35,814 bases of DNA from Candidatus Poribacteria bacterium. GTDB taxonomy: Bacteria; Poribacteria; WGA-4E; UBA9662. Numbering within the stretch: the stretch's first letter is position 1; each line of letters begins with the position of its first letter. The notes under the pieces were generated by a model. The model was not told the DNA's origin. It ran no database searches and worked only from the letters and a program-made list of their open reading frames with translations. The stretch lies in NCBI GenBank assembly GCA_012963885.1, contig DTUY01000046.1, forward strand, positions 1 through 35,814, in the 5' to 3' direction. Below, piece by piece: positions 9,157-17,147 of the stretch. The position numbers and the translations under genes were made by a program.

Positions 9157-9557
9157 CCTAGTTCCGTCAGATCGGTATAGTCGATCCGGTCGCAAATAAT
9201 TCTTCCCTCTACATGCGACTGAATGCCTTTTAACGTTGGTAAGCTGCTGCGTCGAACTGCAGGGTGTTTACGTTCATAGGTCAGTTGAAAAGCTGGCTTC
9301 CCCCGAGGTGAGATAGCATCGACAATCCGAAAAGGAACGAGTGCAAAGTCAGCGATCGTTTGGTCAACCCTCAAATTCATCCTACCGTTAATAATCTTAT
9401 TACAAATGAAATTGAGCAGTTTACCAGCTGAAACAGCATCCAGATACCAAACCTGGATTTCGCGATGATCGAAACGTATTAAACCTTCTGTGTAACACTT
9501 TACAGTATTACCTTCAACAACATATCGCAATGTGATCACTTCTGTCACGTCGATCAT
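9153..9557 (-). CDS. Conserved-looking hypothetical protein, 134 aa
   Basis: I do not recognise this family. The protein is soluble-looking, with no signal peptide or membrane segment, and begins MIDVTEVITLRYVVEGNTV. Alternating hydrophobic and polar residues suggest a mainly beta fold. It starts with ATG at 9557 after GAGAG. Its stop overlaps the convergent propeller gene's stop by four bases, which favours a real gene in a compact genome. Divergent to it across 186 bases lies the lipoprotein gene at 9744. Confidence 0.6.
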   Translation of the reverse strand: MIDVTEVITLRYVVEGNTVKCYTEGLIRFDHREIQVWYLDAVSAGKLLNFICNKIINGRMNLRVDQTIADFALVPFRIVDAISPRGKPAFQLTYERKHPAVRRSSLPTLKGIQSHVEGRIICDRIDYTDLTELG

Positions 9558-9743
9558 GCTAGACTCTCAATCTGATTTGCTATATCATAACAGCATTTTT
9601 CAGCGCTTTCTGTCAAATCTAACGTAAAAACAAAAAACAATTTTACAGCCTTTATAGAAAATGGAAACGTGTTTTTAATACTAGCGTAATATCTTAATGA
9701 TAGAATCCTTCAACTCGACACAAAAATAATAAGGGTAGGCAAA

Positions 9744-11045
9744 ATGAAATTAATCATCTGCAGGAACAGACAGAAAGACCTTCTAAAATCTGTTTTGGGG
9801 TTTTTCTTCCCACTACTCATCATCGGCTGTAGTGGTTCGATTGGAAAAATTGATGTTGAACATGTAGATGCAATCACAGCCAGATCAGAGATTGCAATTG
9901 ATCAAGCACGGTTGGCTAACGCTGGATCGTTGTCTAAAGACCTATTTCAGAAAGCAGAGACAGCATTAAAATTGGCAGATCAAGCGAAAGAAGCCAAGCA
10001 AGGACTTGATGCCATTCGTTTGGCTTATGATGCCCAAAACTACGCACAAAGTGCAGAAAAGGCCGCTACATACAAGTCACAGGAAGCCAGTTTGAATGCC
10101 ATCATCCAGCGGAGAGAAACGGAGATCCTGCGACAGCAATCTATGTTTGACACAATTAATCAAGAGCTTGAAGATGCTCGGCTAGAAATCCAAAAAGCCG
10201 AAGCTGATAAAGTTCAATTAAAACGGGAGTTTGATCACAGTTCGGAAATAGCAGCACAGAATCTGACCAGAGCAAGAGACGACTGTAAAAAAGATCGAAT
10301 CGAACTATCGATTTTGCAAGAACAGTTTGATGAGACAAAGACAGAATGGCAACAAGCACTTCATCAGATTGATGAATACGAGACACAAATCTACAAGTTT
10401 CGACGTCAGCTGGCTATGGCAGAATCAGTGACGGATGAGGCCAAGAAAACAGCTAACCAAGCACGCACGAAAGCAGCTTTACAAGGACAAAGCTACTCCC
10501 AAAAAATCGACAATTTGAAACAAGAAAAGATGGTACAGGATCACACCGCCATACTGAAGGAAAAAGCACGCCAAGCACGCCAATATGTTCAACGTCAAAA
10601 GGCTTGGAATAACTCTAAAACAGGGAAAAGTTCGCTTAGTCCCCAAAAACAGTCGGCAGGTAAATCAGCAATTGCTGATTGGTACTTGGCTTGGGTCGAC
10701 AAAAACATGACACGACATCTTCAAAATTATACGGCCAATACGGTTACAGAACAAATATTGATTAGATCTAACGGTGAAAAGCGGAATTTTATTAACCGGA
10801 AAAATTTAGCGACTGAAATTAAGAATATAACACAGCAAAATTGGACACCGAGTGATTCGGCATTTCAAGCTGAGAGTGACAGTATGATTGGTACATACCG
10901 TTTCAATAAAGTTTCAAATCGCTCAAGTCAACCGGTCACCTATGACGTCTGGGAGAGAGAAGTTTGGATGCGTGAAAATGATAAGAGTCAATGGGAGGTT
11001 CATCGTGAAATTTGGCGCATTTACGAAGAAGTACCAAGATACTGA
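9744..11045 (+). CDS. Lipoprotein with long coiled coil and C-terminal NTF2/Cds6-like domain
   Basis: The 433-aa product has a lipoprotein signal with lipobox LIIGC (Cys29), so it is probably membrane anchored. Residues about 40-110 resemble DUF4398-type alanine-rich helices (SKDLFQKAETALKLADQA). Residues about 110-290 are strongly coiled-coil, rich in Glu, Lys and Gln. The end (about 310-433), from AIADWYLAWVDKNMTRHL to WRIYEEVPRY, is an NTF2-like domain of the kind seen at the C-terminus of Cds6/L,D-transpeptidase-like and TonB-associated proteins. The next gene, 25 bases downstream, has the same C-terminal fold and the same closing motif (YKEVPNY), so the two are probably related envelope proteins. 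The real function is unknown. Confidence 0.75.
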   Translation: MKLIICRNRQKDLLKSVLGFFFPLLIIGCSGSIGKIDVEHVDAITARSEIAIDQARLANAGSLSKDLFQKAETALKLADQAKEAKQGLDAIRLAYDAQNYAQSAEKAATYKSQEASLNAIIQRRETEILRQQSMFDTINQELEDARLEIQKAEADKVQLKREFDHSSEIAAQNLTRARDDCKKDRIELSILQEQFDETKTEWQQALHQIDEYETQIYKFRRQLAMAESVTDEAKKTANQARTKAALQGQSYSQKIDNLKQEKMVQDHTAILKEKARQARQYVQRQKAWNNSKTGKSSLSPQKQSAGKSAIADWYLAWVDKNMTRHLQNYTANTVTEQILIRSNGEKRNFINRKNLATEIKNITQQNWTPSDSAFQAESDSMIGTYRFNKVSNRSSQPVTYDVWEREVWMRENDKSQWEVHREIWRIYEEVPRY

Positions 11046-11070
11046 TACTGATCCTCAAGGAGGTGGGCCG

Positions 11071-12141
11071 ATGCAAGAAGGAACCAAACCATGGGACAAA
11101 TCGAAAAAGCCAGCGAGTTATAGCTATGCAATGGTAGGGCTCGTTTCAGCAATCCTGATTTTGGGAGTGACCTTCTTAATTCTGGGAATTTTTGATCCCG
11201 GTGAGGATATCAAGGATTTTATTGCTAGGTGGGAACAAGCTGTCGAATCGAAGCAACCAGAAAAATACCAAAAACTTTGGGATAAGGGCGCGCTAAAGCG
11301 AAATAGAGTTCAGTATGAACGGGCCGAAAACCTGGTGAAACGACAAGGAAAGGTTGATGCGGATGTCCGTCTCGTGTCACCCAGGAGAGACTTTCGGCAT
11401 TCGGATCGAAGACGCATCGATCAAATCCCAGTTAAATTGTACAAGAACGATGAACTGACGATGACGATCTATCGGGATTTAGTTATCCAGAAAAAAGGTC
11501 TGCGAAAACAATGGCAGTTGATAGTAGACCGGGTTAACGGAGACATTGAACACCATGAGGCTGCGCAGAATCCGCCGGAAGAAGAAATTCAAGAGGTGCT
11601 AACGGCAGGCAGCCTAGGAGTCGCAACAACCCTGGGAAGTCCGAAAGAAGCAACCGTTAACTCCCAACTAACATCATCTAGCGCAACAATGTCAGGCTCT
11701 GCTCCACTGGACACCAAGCTGAAATTAAGCCAAGTGCTCGGCGATTGGCAACAGGCATGGCAGACAAAAGACCTGAAGCAATATATGGATAAGTATGCAG
11801 AAGAAGCGGCAATTACTCGAGTATCTGTCCGAAACGGCAAAGAATATCCAAAAATTCTTACCAAAGCGCAGCTCCGTGAGAGCATGAAGCGTGTCAATAA
11901 AACATACAGCAAAATCGAGGTTTACATCTCAAACTTGCAGATAAACGGTGATCATGCTGTTGCTGACGTTGGGTTCTTGCAAGAATTTAAAGGAACTTCA
12001 GCTTCTGGTTCACGTCCCGCCTATCAGGACTTCGGCACTAAGACTCTGATCTTCATGGTTGATCCATCCGATGGGCTTTGGAAAATTTATTCTGAGAGCT
12101 GGAAACTTTATAAAGAAGTACCCAACTATCCCAAATCATAA
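11071..12141 (+). CDS. Membrane-anchored protein with two NTF2/Cds6-like domains
   Basis: The protein is 356 aa from ATG at 11071, chosen because GGAGG lies just upstream; a longer open frame from 10888 would overlap the previous gene by 158 bases. One transmembrane helix (about residues 22-44, including LVSAILILGVTF) follows a short cytoplasmic tail, giving an N-in topology. Two NTF2-like domains follow, about 48-160 (FIARWEQAVESKQPEKY) and about 220-356 (VLGDWQQAWQTKDLKQYMDKY), separated by a Ser/Thr/Ala-rich linker. The second ends in WKLYKEVPNY, matching the end of the upstream lipoprotein. The two genes form an operon. Role in the envelope is inferred; no enzymatic motif is visible. Confidence 0.75.
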   Translation: MQEGTKPWDKSKKPASYSYAMVGLVSAILILGVTFLILGIFDPGEDIKDFIARWEQAVESKQPEKYQKLWDKGALKRNRVQYERAENLVKRQGKVDADVRLVSPRRDFRHSDRRRIDQIPVKLYKNDELTMTIYRDLVIQKKGLRKQWQLIVDRVNGDIEHHEAAQNPPEEEIQEVLTAGSLGVATTLGSPKEATVNSQLTSSSATMSGSAPLDTKLKLSQVLGDWQQAWQTKDLKQYMDKYAEEAAITRVSVRNGKEYPKILTKAQLRESMKRVNKTYSKIEVYISNLQINGDHAVADVGFLQEFKGTSASGSRPAYQDFGTKTLIFMVDPSDGLWKIYSESWKLYKEVPNYPKS

Positions 12142-12162
12142 AAACTAACTGTAAAAACTAAA

Positions 12163-12472
12163 GAAGTTCGTAGTTTACTCTACGATATCCTACCGCAAGT
12201 ACGGCGTATGGATGCCATTCAGGCTTTTGATTCCATGGAGTTCCCTCTGGTCGAGATTGAGGATCAAGATGGGCTGACCGGCGCCGGTTTCCCTACACTA
12301 GTCGGAAAAGATGGGGCGCTACTAAGCAAATTATCGACAATACCTGATTCCCATTTTTCTAGAAGAAGATCCCAACAATATTGACCGTATATGGCGTCGA
12401 ATGTGGATGGAGACTCACTGGGTCGGACGTGGGGGAATCGTCGGCCTGGGTATTGCTGCTATCGACATCGCT
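12163..12472 (+). pseudogene. Relic of a mandelate racemase/muconate lactonizing (enolase superfamily) gene
   Basis: No intact gene lies between 12142 and 12775, but a decayed one is legible. Frame one, 12163-12360, reads EVRSLLYDILPQ ... DAIQAFDSMEFPLVEIEDQDGLTGAG, the N-terminal capping-domain signature of the superfamily. After a one-base frame change near 12361, frame two, 12362-12472, continues with EEDPNNIDRIWRRMW and GRGGIVGLGIAAIDIA, the expected next conserved block. The barrel that should follow (roughly two thirds of the enzyme) is missing. The homologous order and spacing across the frame change make chance unlikely. The original enzyme was probably a sugar-acid dehydratase or racemase; the short open frame at 12381-12572 is a shadow of it. 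Confidence 0.8.
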
Positions 12473-12501
12473 CCGATCCAGAAAAACTATCTCGATTTTA
12501 T

Positions 12502-12530
12502 TTGACATAAACCAAAACACACATTACAAT
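12502..12530 (+). promoter_or_regulatory. Strong sigma70-type promoter of the selenium-oxyanion uptake operon
   Basis: TTGACA at 12502-12507 is perfect, the spacer is exactly 17 bases, and TACAAT at 12525-12530 differs from consensus in one base. It lies about 245 bases before the porin start, giving a long leader, and begins 30 bases after the end of the pseudogene relic. Confidence 0.8.
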
Positions 12531-12541
12531 CAAGCTCTAGC

Positions 12542-12563
12542 TTCAGCTAATATATTAGCTGAA
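12542..12563 (+). promoter_or_regulatory. Perfect 22-bp palindrome, probable operator
   Basis: The half-site TTCAGCTAATA (12542-12552) is followed directly by its exact reverse complement TATTAGCTGAA (12553-12563). It begins 12 bases after the -10 box, so it should cover the start of transcription or the first transcribed bases. Its position suits a repressor site controlling the uptake operon. The same half-site is not seen at the sen or egtD promoters. As RNA it could also fold into a short hairpin. Confidence 0.65.
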
Positions 12564-12775
12564 ATAATGTAGAGTATAGAATTGTCTCTCTGGGAGTTCT
12601 TTCAGTACCCTCCACGTAAACTCCAAACTCGATGTTATTTCCCCCTCTATTGGCTGCTTTTCCAAATGAATTTCCATCCTCGACCTCGTATACCTCGCTA
12701 AGGCTATATTACGATTCTGCAAGAAATAGCTTATATGTTGGTTTGAAATTTACGTTTAGGAAAAGGAAGATTCTA

Positions 12776-13852
12776 ATGAAGTTAAAAGTCAACCACTCGA
12801 TTAAAAGGGTGTTGAAGAATTGCCAGTGTCTGTTATCTGCACTGTCCATTGCAACTTTACTAAGTTCCGCTTCACTCTCATGGAGCCAAAACGGGAAAAT
12901 TAGTGGTGATTATATTGGCGATTATTATTATTTAGCTTCGGTACATAACGAAGATTGGCAAGGTCGGCATGGATTCCAGTACCGGCGCATCTACCTCAAT
13001 TACGATAAAGACATTGCCGATGACCTGGTTATCCGTTTACGATTTGAAATGAATAGTCCATCCTTCAACGCCAAAGAACTGGGAAAAATTGCACCTTTTG
13101 TCAAACATGGGTACTTGAAGTGGTCCAATTCGGATTGGAGGACAACCAGTTATTTCGGCCTTATCGGCACACCAACTTTTGCCACGGTCGAGCAAATCTG
13201 GGGTTACCGTTCAGTGGCCAAAACACTGGAAGATCTTCATAAACTAGGCAGCAGTACCGATTTCGGAGCAGCTGTCAAGGGCAGTTTCGATGCAGATAAA
13301 AAATTCAGCTATCATGCTATGCTGGGAAACGGGGCCGGAACCAAAGGCGAGGCCAACAGCGATAAGAAGGCCTACTTGTCATTAACTGCCCGTCCAGTCG
13401 AAGGATTAATTGCCGAAGTGTACGGTGAATTTGGAACGGGTACTGATCAAACCAGTAACTACATGTTCCATGGACTATTGGGTTATCAAAGAGATCAACT
13501 GAATCTTGGACTGTTGATGAGCAACAAAACAAGCCAAAAAGGTAAAGACAAGGAGGATGAGGCGCGTTTAGCTGGATCCGTCTTTGGCTCTATGCAATTA
13601 GGGGATAATTTGGCGGCCCTTGCGCGTGTTGATAGGAACTTTGATCCACATGTCACCGGGGAGAAAATTTCGTACCTGCCGCATGCGGCCACTGCGGCAT
13701 CTAATACAATTATCTTAGGCGTCGACTGGTCACCAGCGACAAACACCCATATTATTCCGAATCTGGTAGCGATCCTCTATGACGAACCGGACAAGGGTAA
13801 CAAACCGGATATGGACTTGCAACCCCGTTTGACACTTTATTATAAATTCTAG
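12776..13852 (+). CDS. Outer-membrane beta-barrel porin-like protein, likely anion (selenium oxyanion) channel
   Basis: The 358-aa protein starts at ATG 12776 after AGGAAAAGGAAGA; an in-frame ATG at 12632 is rejected because it would put a long tail before the signal peptide. The signal peptide ends near SLSWSQ. The mature part is made of alternating strands (YIGDYYYLAS, GFQYRRIYLNYDK, LVIRLRFEM) and ends LTLYYKF with a C-terminal Phe, as outer-membrane barrels do. It resembles phosphate-selective OprO/OprP-type porins. It is the first gene of the operon with the binding protein 25 bases downstream, so its likely job is to pass selenate or selenite across the outer membrane. That substrate is inferred from context only. 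Confidence 0.75.
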   Translation: MKLKVNHSIKRVLKNCQCLLSALSIATLLSSASLSWSQNGKISGDYIGDYYYLASVHNEDWQGRHGFQYRRIYLNYDKDIADDLVIRLRFEMNSPSFNAKELGKIAPFVKHGYLKWSNSDWRTTSYFGLIGTPTFATVEQIWGYRSVAKTLEDLHKLGSSTDFGAAVKGSFDADKKFSYHAMLGNGAGTKGEANSDKKAYLSLTARPVEGLIAEVYGEFGTGTDQTSNYMFHGLLGYQRDQLNLGLLMSNKTSQKGKDKEDEARLAGSVFGSMQLGDNLAALARVDRNFDPHVTGEKISYLPHAATAASNTIILGVDWSPATNTHIIPNLVAILYDEPDKGNKPDMDLQPRLTLYYKF

Positions 13853-13877
13853 TGCTTTTCAGAAGGATAAAAATATC

Positions 13878-14759
13878 ATGTGTTTTTCAACTTTGAGCAA
13901 GTGCTTAAGACTATTCGTGTCGCTTTTATTTATCAGTCTCTTGTCGACTTTCCCCGCTTCAGGTGAGTTCAAATTTACGGCTATTCCTGATCAAGACACG
14001 GCACGCTTACAAGAACGATTTGGCAAAATAGCAGATTATCTTTCAAAAAAGCTGGAGGTTGAAGTAAAATATATTCCGGTGAAAGACTACGCAGGTTCTG
14101 TACAGTCTTTCAAGAACAATGAGGTTCAATTGGCTTGGTTCGGTGGTTTATCGGGTGTTAAAGCTCGGCTTGCTGTTCCTGGATCAGTGGCAATTGCCCA
14201 AGGTGCAGAAGATCCGGAATTCATCAGTTATTTTATTGCTAATACTAGTACGGGACTCTCTTTTACAGAGGAGTTCCCAAAAGGGATAAAAGGGAAGACC
14301 TTTACTTTTGGTTCCAAAGGGTCAACTTCTGGCCGCTTGATGCCAGAGTACTTCATACGTCAACATTTTAGCCAAACACCGCGTGATGTCTTTACACGAG
14401 TTGGCTTTAGCGGTGATCATTCTAAGACCTTAGCCTTGGTTCAATCCGGCAGTTACGAAGTGGGTGCCATGAATTTCGAGGTCTGGAAAAAGGAAGTCGA
14501 TGCCGGTCGAGTTGATCCTACCAAGGTACAGGTCATTTGGAGAACACCAACTTACCCAGATTACAATTGGACGATTCGTGATAACGTGGACGAAACTTAC
14601 GGTAAAGGGTTCATCAAAAAAGTTCAACAAGCACTGATAGATATTCAAGACCGAGCAATCTTGGATGCCTTCCCCAGATCCAGTTTTATCCCGGCTGATA
14701 ATTCCATGTTTAAACCCGTTTTAGATGCGGCTATTGCGGTTGAAATCATCCGAAACTAA
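13878..14759 (+). CDS. Periplasmic binding protein, putative selenate ABC transporter (PhnD-like)
   Basis: This 293-aa protein has a signal peptide cleaved near FPASG. It is PhnD-like (TAIPDQDTARLQERFGKIA; FKNNEVQLAWFGGLSG; FGSKGSTSGRLMPEYF; GFSGDHSKTLALVQSG). The combination of AWFGGLSGVKARLAVPGS and SGRLMPEYFIRQHF is what I recall for the subfamily annotated as putative selenate ABC transporter substrate-binding protein, which travels with selD rather than with phosphonate genes. AAGGA lies before the ATG. It sits between the porin and the ATPase. The linked sen genes make a selenium oxyanion the best substrate guess; phosphonate or phosphite uptake is the alternative. Confidence 0.85.
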   Translation: MCFSTLSKCLRLFVSLLFISLLSTFPASGEFKFTAIPDQDTARLQERFGKIADYLSKKLEVEVKYIPVKDYAGSVQSFKNNEVQLAWFGGLSGVKARLAVPGSVAIAQGAEDPEFISYFIANTSTGLSFTEEFPKGIKGKTFTFGSKGSTSGRLMPEYFIRQHFSQTPRDVFTRVGFSGDHSKTLALVQSGSYEVGAMNFEVWKKEVDAGRVDPTKVQVIWRTPTYPDYNWTIRDNVDETYGKGFIKKVQQALIDIQDRAILDAFPRSSFIPADNSMFKPVLDAAIAVEIIRN

Positions 14760-14771
14760 TTTGTTAGCGGC

Positions 14772-14785
14772 GGGACTCACGTCCC
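14772..14785. other. Small hairpin between binding protein and ATPase genes
   Basis: GGGAC and GTCCC flank a four-base loop (TCAC). There is no T-run, so it is not a clear terminator; it may modulate expression or mRNA decay inside the operon. A related GGGAC element occurs near 32475. Confidence 0.45.
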
Positions 14786-14823
14786 TCCACTACTTTTGTT
14801 TGTAACCAATTCAGATATAGATA

Positions 14824-15501
14824 ATGGAATCAGATACCAATCCCCCTTTATTTCGTCTTGATCGAGAGAATGTGTCCTATCAAGACTTCATCGCCCTTAA
14901 AAATGTCACCTTGGAAATCAATCAAGGAGAAAGGGTCGGGTTGATCGGCCCAAGCGGCGCAGGCAAAACCACTTTACTGCGGACGCTTTACCAAAAAGTT
15001 TCAGATCAATCGGCATTTGTTCACCAGCATTATGCCCTGGTTCCACAACTTTCCGCTTTTCATAACGTCTATATCGGTCGCCTTGACCGGAACTCCACTT
15101 CTCAGAACCTGATCAACTTGGTTTACCCACGAGAAAAAGTTCGGCAAGAAATTCTTCCTATTCTGGATTCATTAGGAATAGAGGAGAAATCATTTGCCAG
15201 GGTGGGTGAACTTTCCGGTGGTGAGCAACAACGTGTGGCGGTTGCGCGTGCGATTTACCGTCAAGAAAGCATCCTGTTGGCAGACGAGCCAGTATCTTCA
15301 GTTGATCCCCATCAAGCAGGTATAGTGCTAGAATTAATAAATCAGGTAGCTGAAACGGTAGTGATGTCCTTACATGCTGTAGAGTTAGCTATAAAATATG
15401 CTGAACGGATTATCGGACTGCATAATGGCGAGATTCAATTTGATCTATCAGCAGAGGAAGTCACGCCAATCATGCTAAAGGAACTGTACCAAAAGCCGTA
15501 G
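14824..15501 (+). CDS. ABC transporter ATP-binding protein, putative selenate import (PhnC-like)
   Basis: The 225-aa protein has all ATPase motifs: Walker A GPSGAGKTT (42-50), signature LSGGEQQR (130-137), Walker B ILLADEP (150-156) and switch His184 in SLHAVELA. It resembles PhnC and would power the double permease encoded 48 bases downstream, with the binding protein upstream. There is no clear ribosome binding site before the ATG, and a 64-base gap with a hairpin precedes it, so its expression may be tuned below that of the binding protein. Confidence 0.88.
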   Translation: MESDTNPPLFRLDRENVSYQDFIALKNVTLEINQGERVGLIGPSGAGKTTLLRTLYQKVSDQSAFVHQHYALVPQLSAFHNVYIGRLDRNSTSQNLINLVYPREKVRQEILPILDSLGIEEKSFARVGELSGGEQQRVAVARAIYRQESILLADEPVSSVDPHQAGIVLELINQVAETVVMSLHAVELAIKYAERIIGLHNGEIQFDLSAEEVTPIMLKELYQKP

Positions 15502-15549
15502 GAATCTCAAATATTACTGTTTCCTAAAACCTAGATCCACTCTACCATT

Positions 15550-17040
15550 ATGCTGAAAACCAGCCTCATCTTTGTCGGTATTGCCTTTATTGCCATCCTA
15601 TTAGCCGATTTAGAAGTTTCCACCCAACATCCTTGGTCAGAGATGGGCCGAATGGTGGAAGGCGTCTTCACACCTGATCTGCCTGTGGTCTGGGAGTTCA
15701 AATCCTCACTACTCAACACCGTGATCTTTGCCCTCTGCGGCACCTTTCTGGGGGCTGTATTAGGAATCGGATTGGCTTTTTTCTTCCAGTACATGCCAGT
15801 TCGATTGTTCTGCGCCTTTATTCGTGCCATCCACGAAATTTTTTGGGCTTTCATTTTTCTGCCTGTCGTCGGGTTGAATTCCATTTGTGGGATCTTAGCG
15901 ATTGCTATTCCCTATGCCGGAATCTTCGCCAAAGTGTATGCCGAAATTATCCAAGAATCTGATCAGCAACCTTTAGAAGGAATTCCCAATGAGGCTCACC
16001 GTCTAAGCCGTTTTTTCTACGGTGTTCTGCCGGTTATCTATGCCGACACCAAACACTACACCGCCTACCGGTTTGAATGTGCTTTGCGCTCAAGCGCCAT
16101 TCTCGGCTTTATTGGATTACCAACTTTAGGATACCATCTGGAAACTTTTTTTACAGAGGGCATGTATTCGGAAGCAGCAACACTCTTGATTACTTTTTAT
16201 CTTCTAATTGCTTCTCTCAAATATTGGTTAAAACCCCGATTGGCACCAGTTTATATTGTGCTGGCCTTTGTTCTGCTATCAAGGGAGGTCTCACTTTCCT
16301 GGGAAAATGTTGCACGTTTCTTTACCTATGAGATCTTACCCTGGCCAATGCGAAGACAGGGTATTAGAGATGGCACGTATGCAGTATCTTTTGTTGCAAT
16401 CCCTCTTTGGGAATGGGTAAAAGAGATTTGGCTGGAAGAAGCTTGGGAAGGCATATGGAAAACTGTCGTCTTAACACAGATTGTTTTGGTTGGTACTGGA
16501 TTCTTCTCTTTGTTCAGTTTTCCTTTTGCCTGCTGTCACTTTGCAGGGAAGACTACCAGCCGAATTTGGCATTATCTGTTAATCGTTTTTCGTACCACTC
16601 CAGAGTATATTTTTGCTTACATCTTTTTAACTTTGTGGGGACCATCAATGCTGCCGGCAGTTTGGGCGATCCTATTGCATAACGGTGCGATTTTGGCGTT
16701 TTTAAGCAGTAACAACGCCGACCTGGTTCAACTGAGAATGGATGCCCCTTTAAAACATATCAATCGATACTTCTATGAAATCCTGCCACGTATATACGGT
16801 CAATTTCTGGCCTTCCTTTTCTACCGATGGGAAGTCATGATGCGGGAATCAGCTATCCTGGGGATTTTAGGAATATATACCTTGGGATTCTATATCCACA
16901 GCGCTATTTCAGATGACCAAATTGACAAAGCAATTCTTCTGATTCTATTCACAGCCATACTGAATATGGGAATTGATTCTATTTCACAGCGGATACGTAA
17001 GCGACTAAAAATATCCACCAAACTATCGATCTCATCATAA
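15550..17040 (+). CDS. ABC transporter permease, tandem fused PhnE-like domains, putative selenate import
   Basis: At 496 aa this is twice the size of a normal PhnE permease. Two membrane halves each carry the coupling (EAA-type) loop: the first at about residues 148-195 (EAHRLSRFFYGVLPVIYAD ... LRSSAILGFIGLPTLGY), the second at about 398-445 (APLKHINRYFYEILPRI ... MRESAILGILGIYTLGF). The channel can therefore form from one chain, whereas PhnE itself acts as a dimer. An in-frame stop at 15532 rules out an earlier ATG start; no clear ribosome site precedes this one. It is the last gene of the uptake operon, 107 bases before senA. Confidence 0.87.
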   Translation: MLKTSLIFVGIAFIAILLADLEVSTQHPWSEMGRMVEGVFTPDLPVVWEFKSSLLNTVIFALCGTFLGAVLGIGLAFFFQYMPVRLFCAFIRAIHEIFWAFIFLPVVGLNSICGILAIAIPYAGIFAKVYAEIIQESDQQPLEGIPNEAHRLSRFFYGVLPVIYADTKHYTAYRFECALRSSAILGFIGLPTLGYHLETFFTEGMYSEAATLLITFYLLIASLKYWLKPRLAPVYIVLAFVLLSREVSLSWENVARFFTYEILPWPMRRQGIRDGTYAVSFVAIPLWEWVKEIWLEEAWEGIWKTVVLTQIVLVGTGFFSLFSFPFACCHFAGKTTSRIWHYLLIVFRTTPEYIFAYIFLTLWGPSMLPAVWAILLHNGAILAFLSSNNADLVQLRMDAPLKHINRYFYEILPRIYGQFLAFLFYRWEVMMRESAILGILGIYTLGFYIHSAISDDQIDKAILLILFTAILNMGIDSISQRIRKRLKISTKLSISS

Positions 17041-17079
17041 CAAACTATATCGCCATATCAGGCATGTGACCTTAAATCC

Positions 17080-17108
17080 TTGACAAGAATACCTCATGAC
17101 TATAACAT
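17080..17108 (+). promoter_or_regulatory. Probable promoter of the senA-selD-senB operon
   Basis: TTGACA at 17080-17085 is perfect and TAACAT at 17103-17108 lies 17 bases on. The -10 region overlaps the inverted repeat ATAAC-ATTAC-GTTAT (17102-17116), which could hold a regulator. It lies 39 bases before the GTG start of senA. Confidence 0.65.
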
Positions 17109-17147
17109 TACGTTATGTATATCAACTTAGCCTAGAGATGGTTTCAG

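Noticed and set aside
12542..12563. The palindrome as a Fur or Pho box
   Set aside because: Neither the Fur core (GATAAT repeats) nor the Pho box direct repeat (CTGTCAT) is present.
12381..12572. Short open frame of 63 codons
   Set aside because: It overlaps the enolase-superfamily relic in another frame and resembles no protein I know.
13878..17040. Labelling the transporter as a phosphonate system (phnCDE)
   Set aside because: No C-P lyase or other phosphonate genes are nearby; the binding protein matches the selenate-type subfamily and the operon leads into sen genes.
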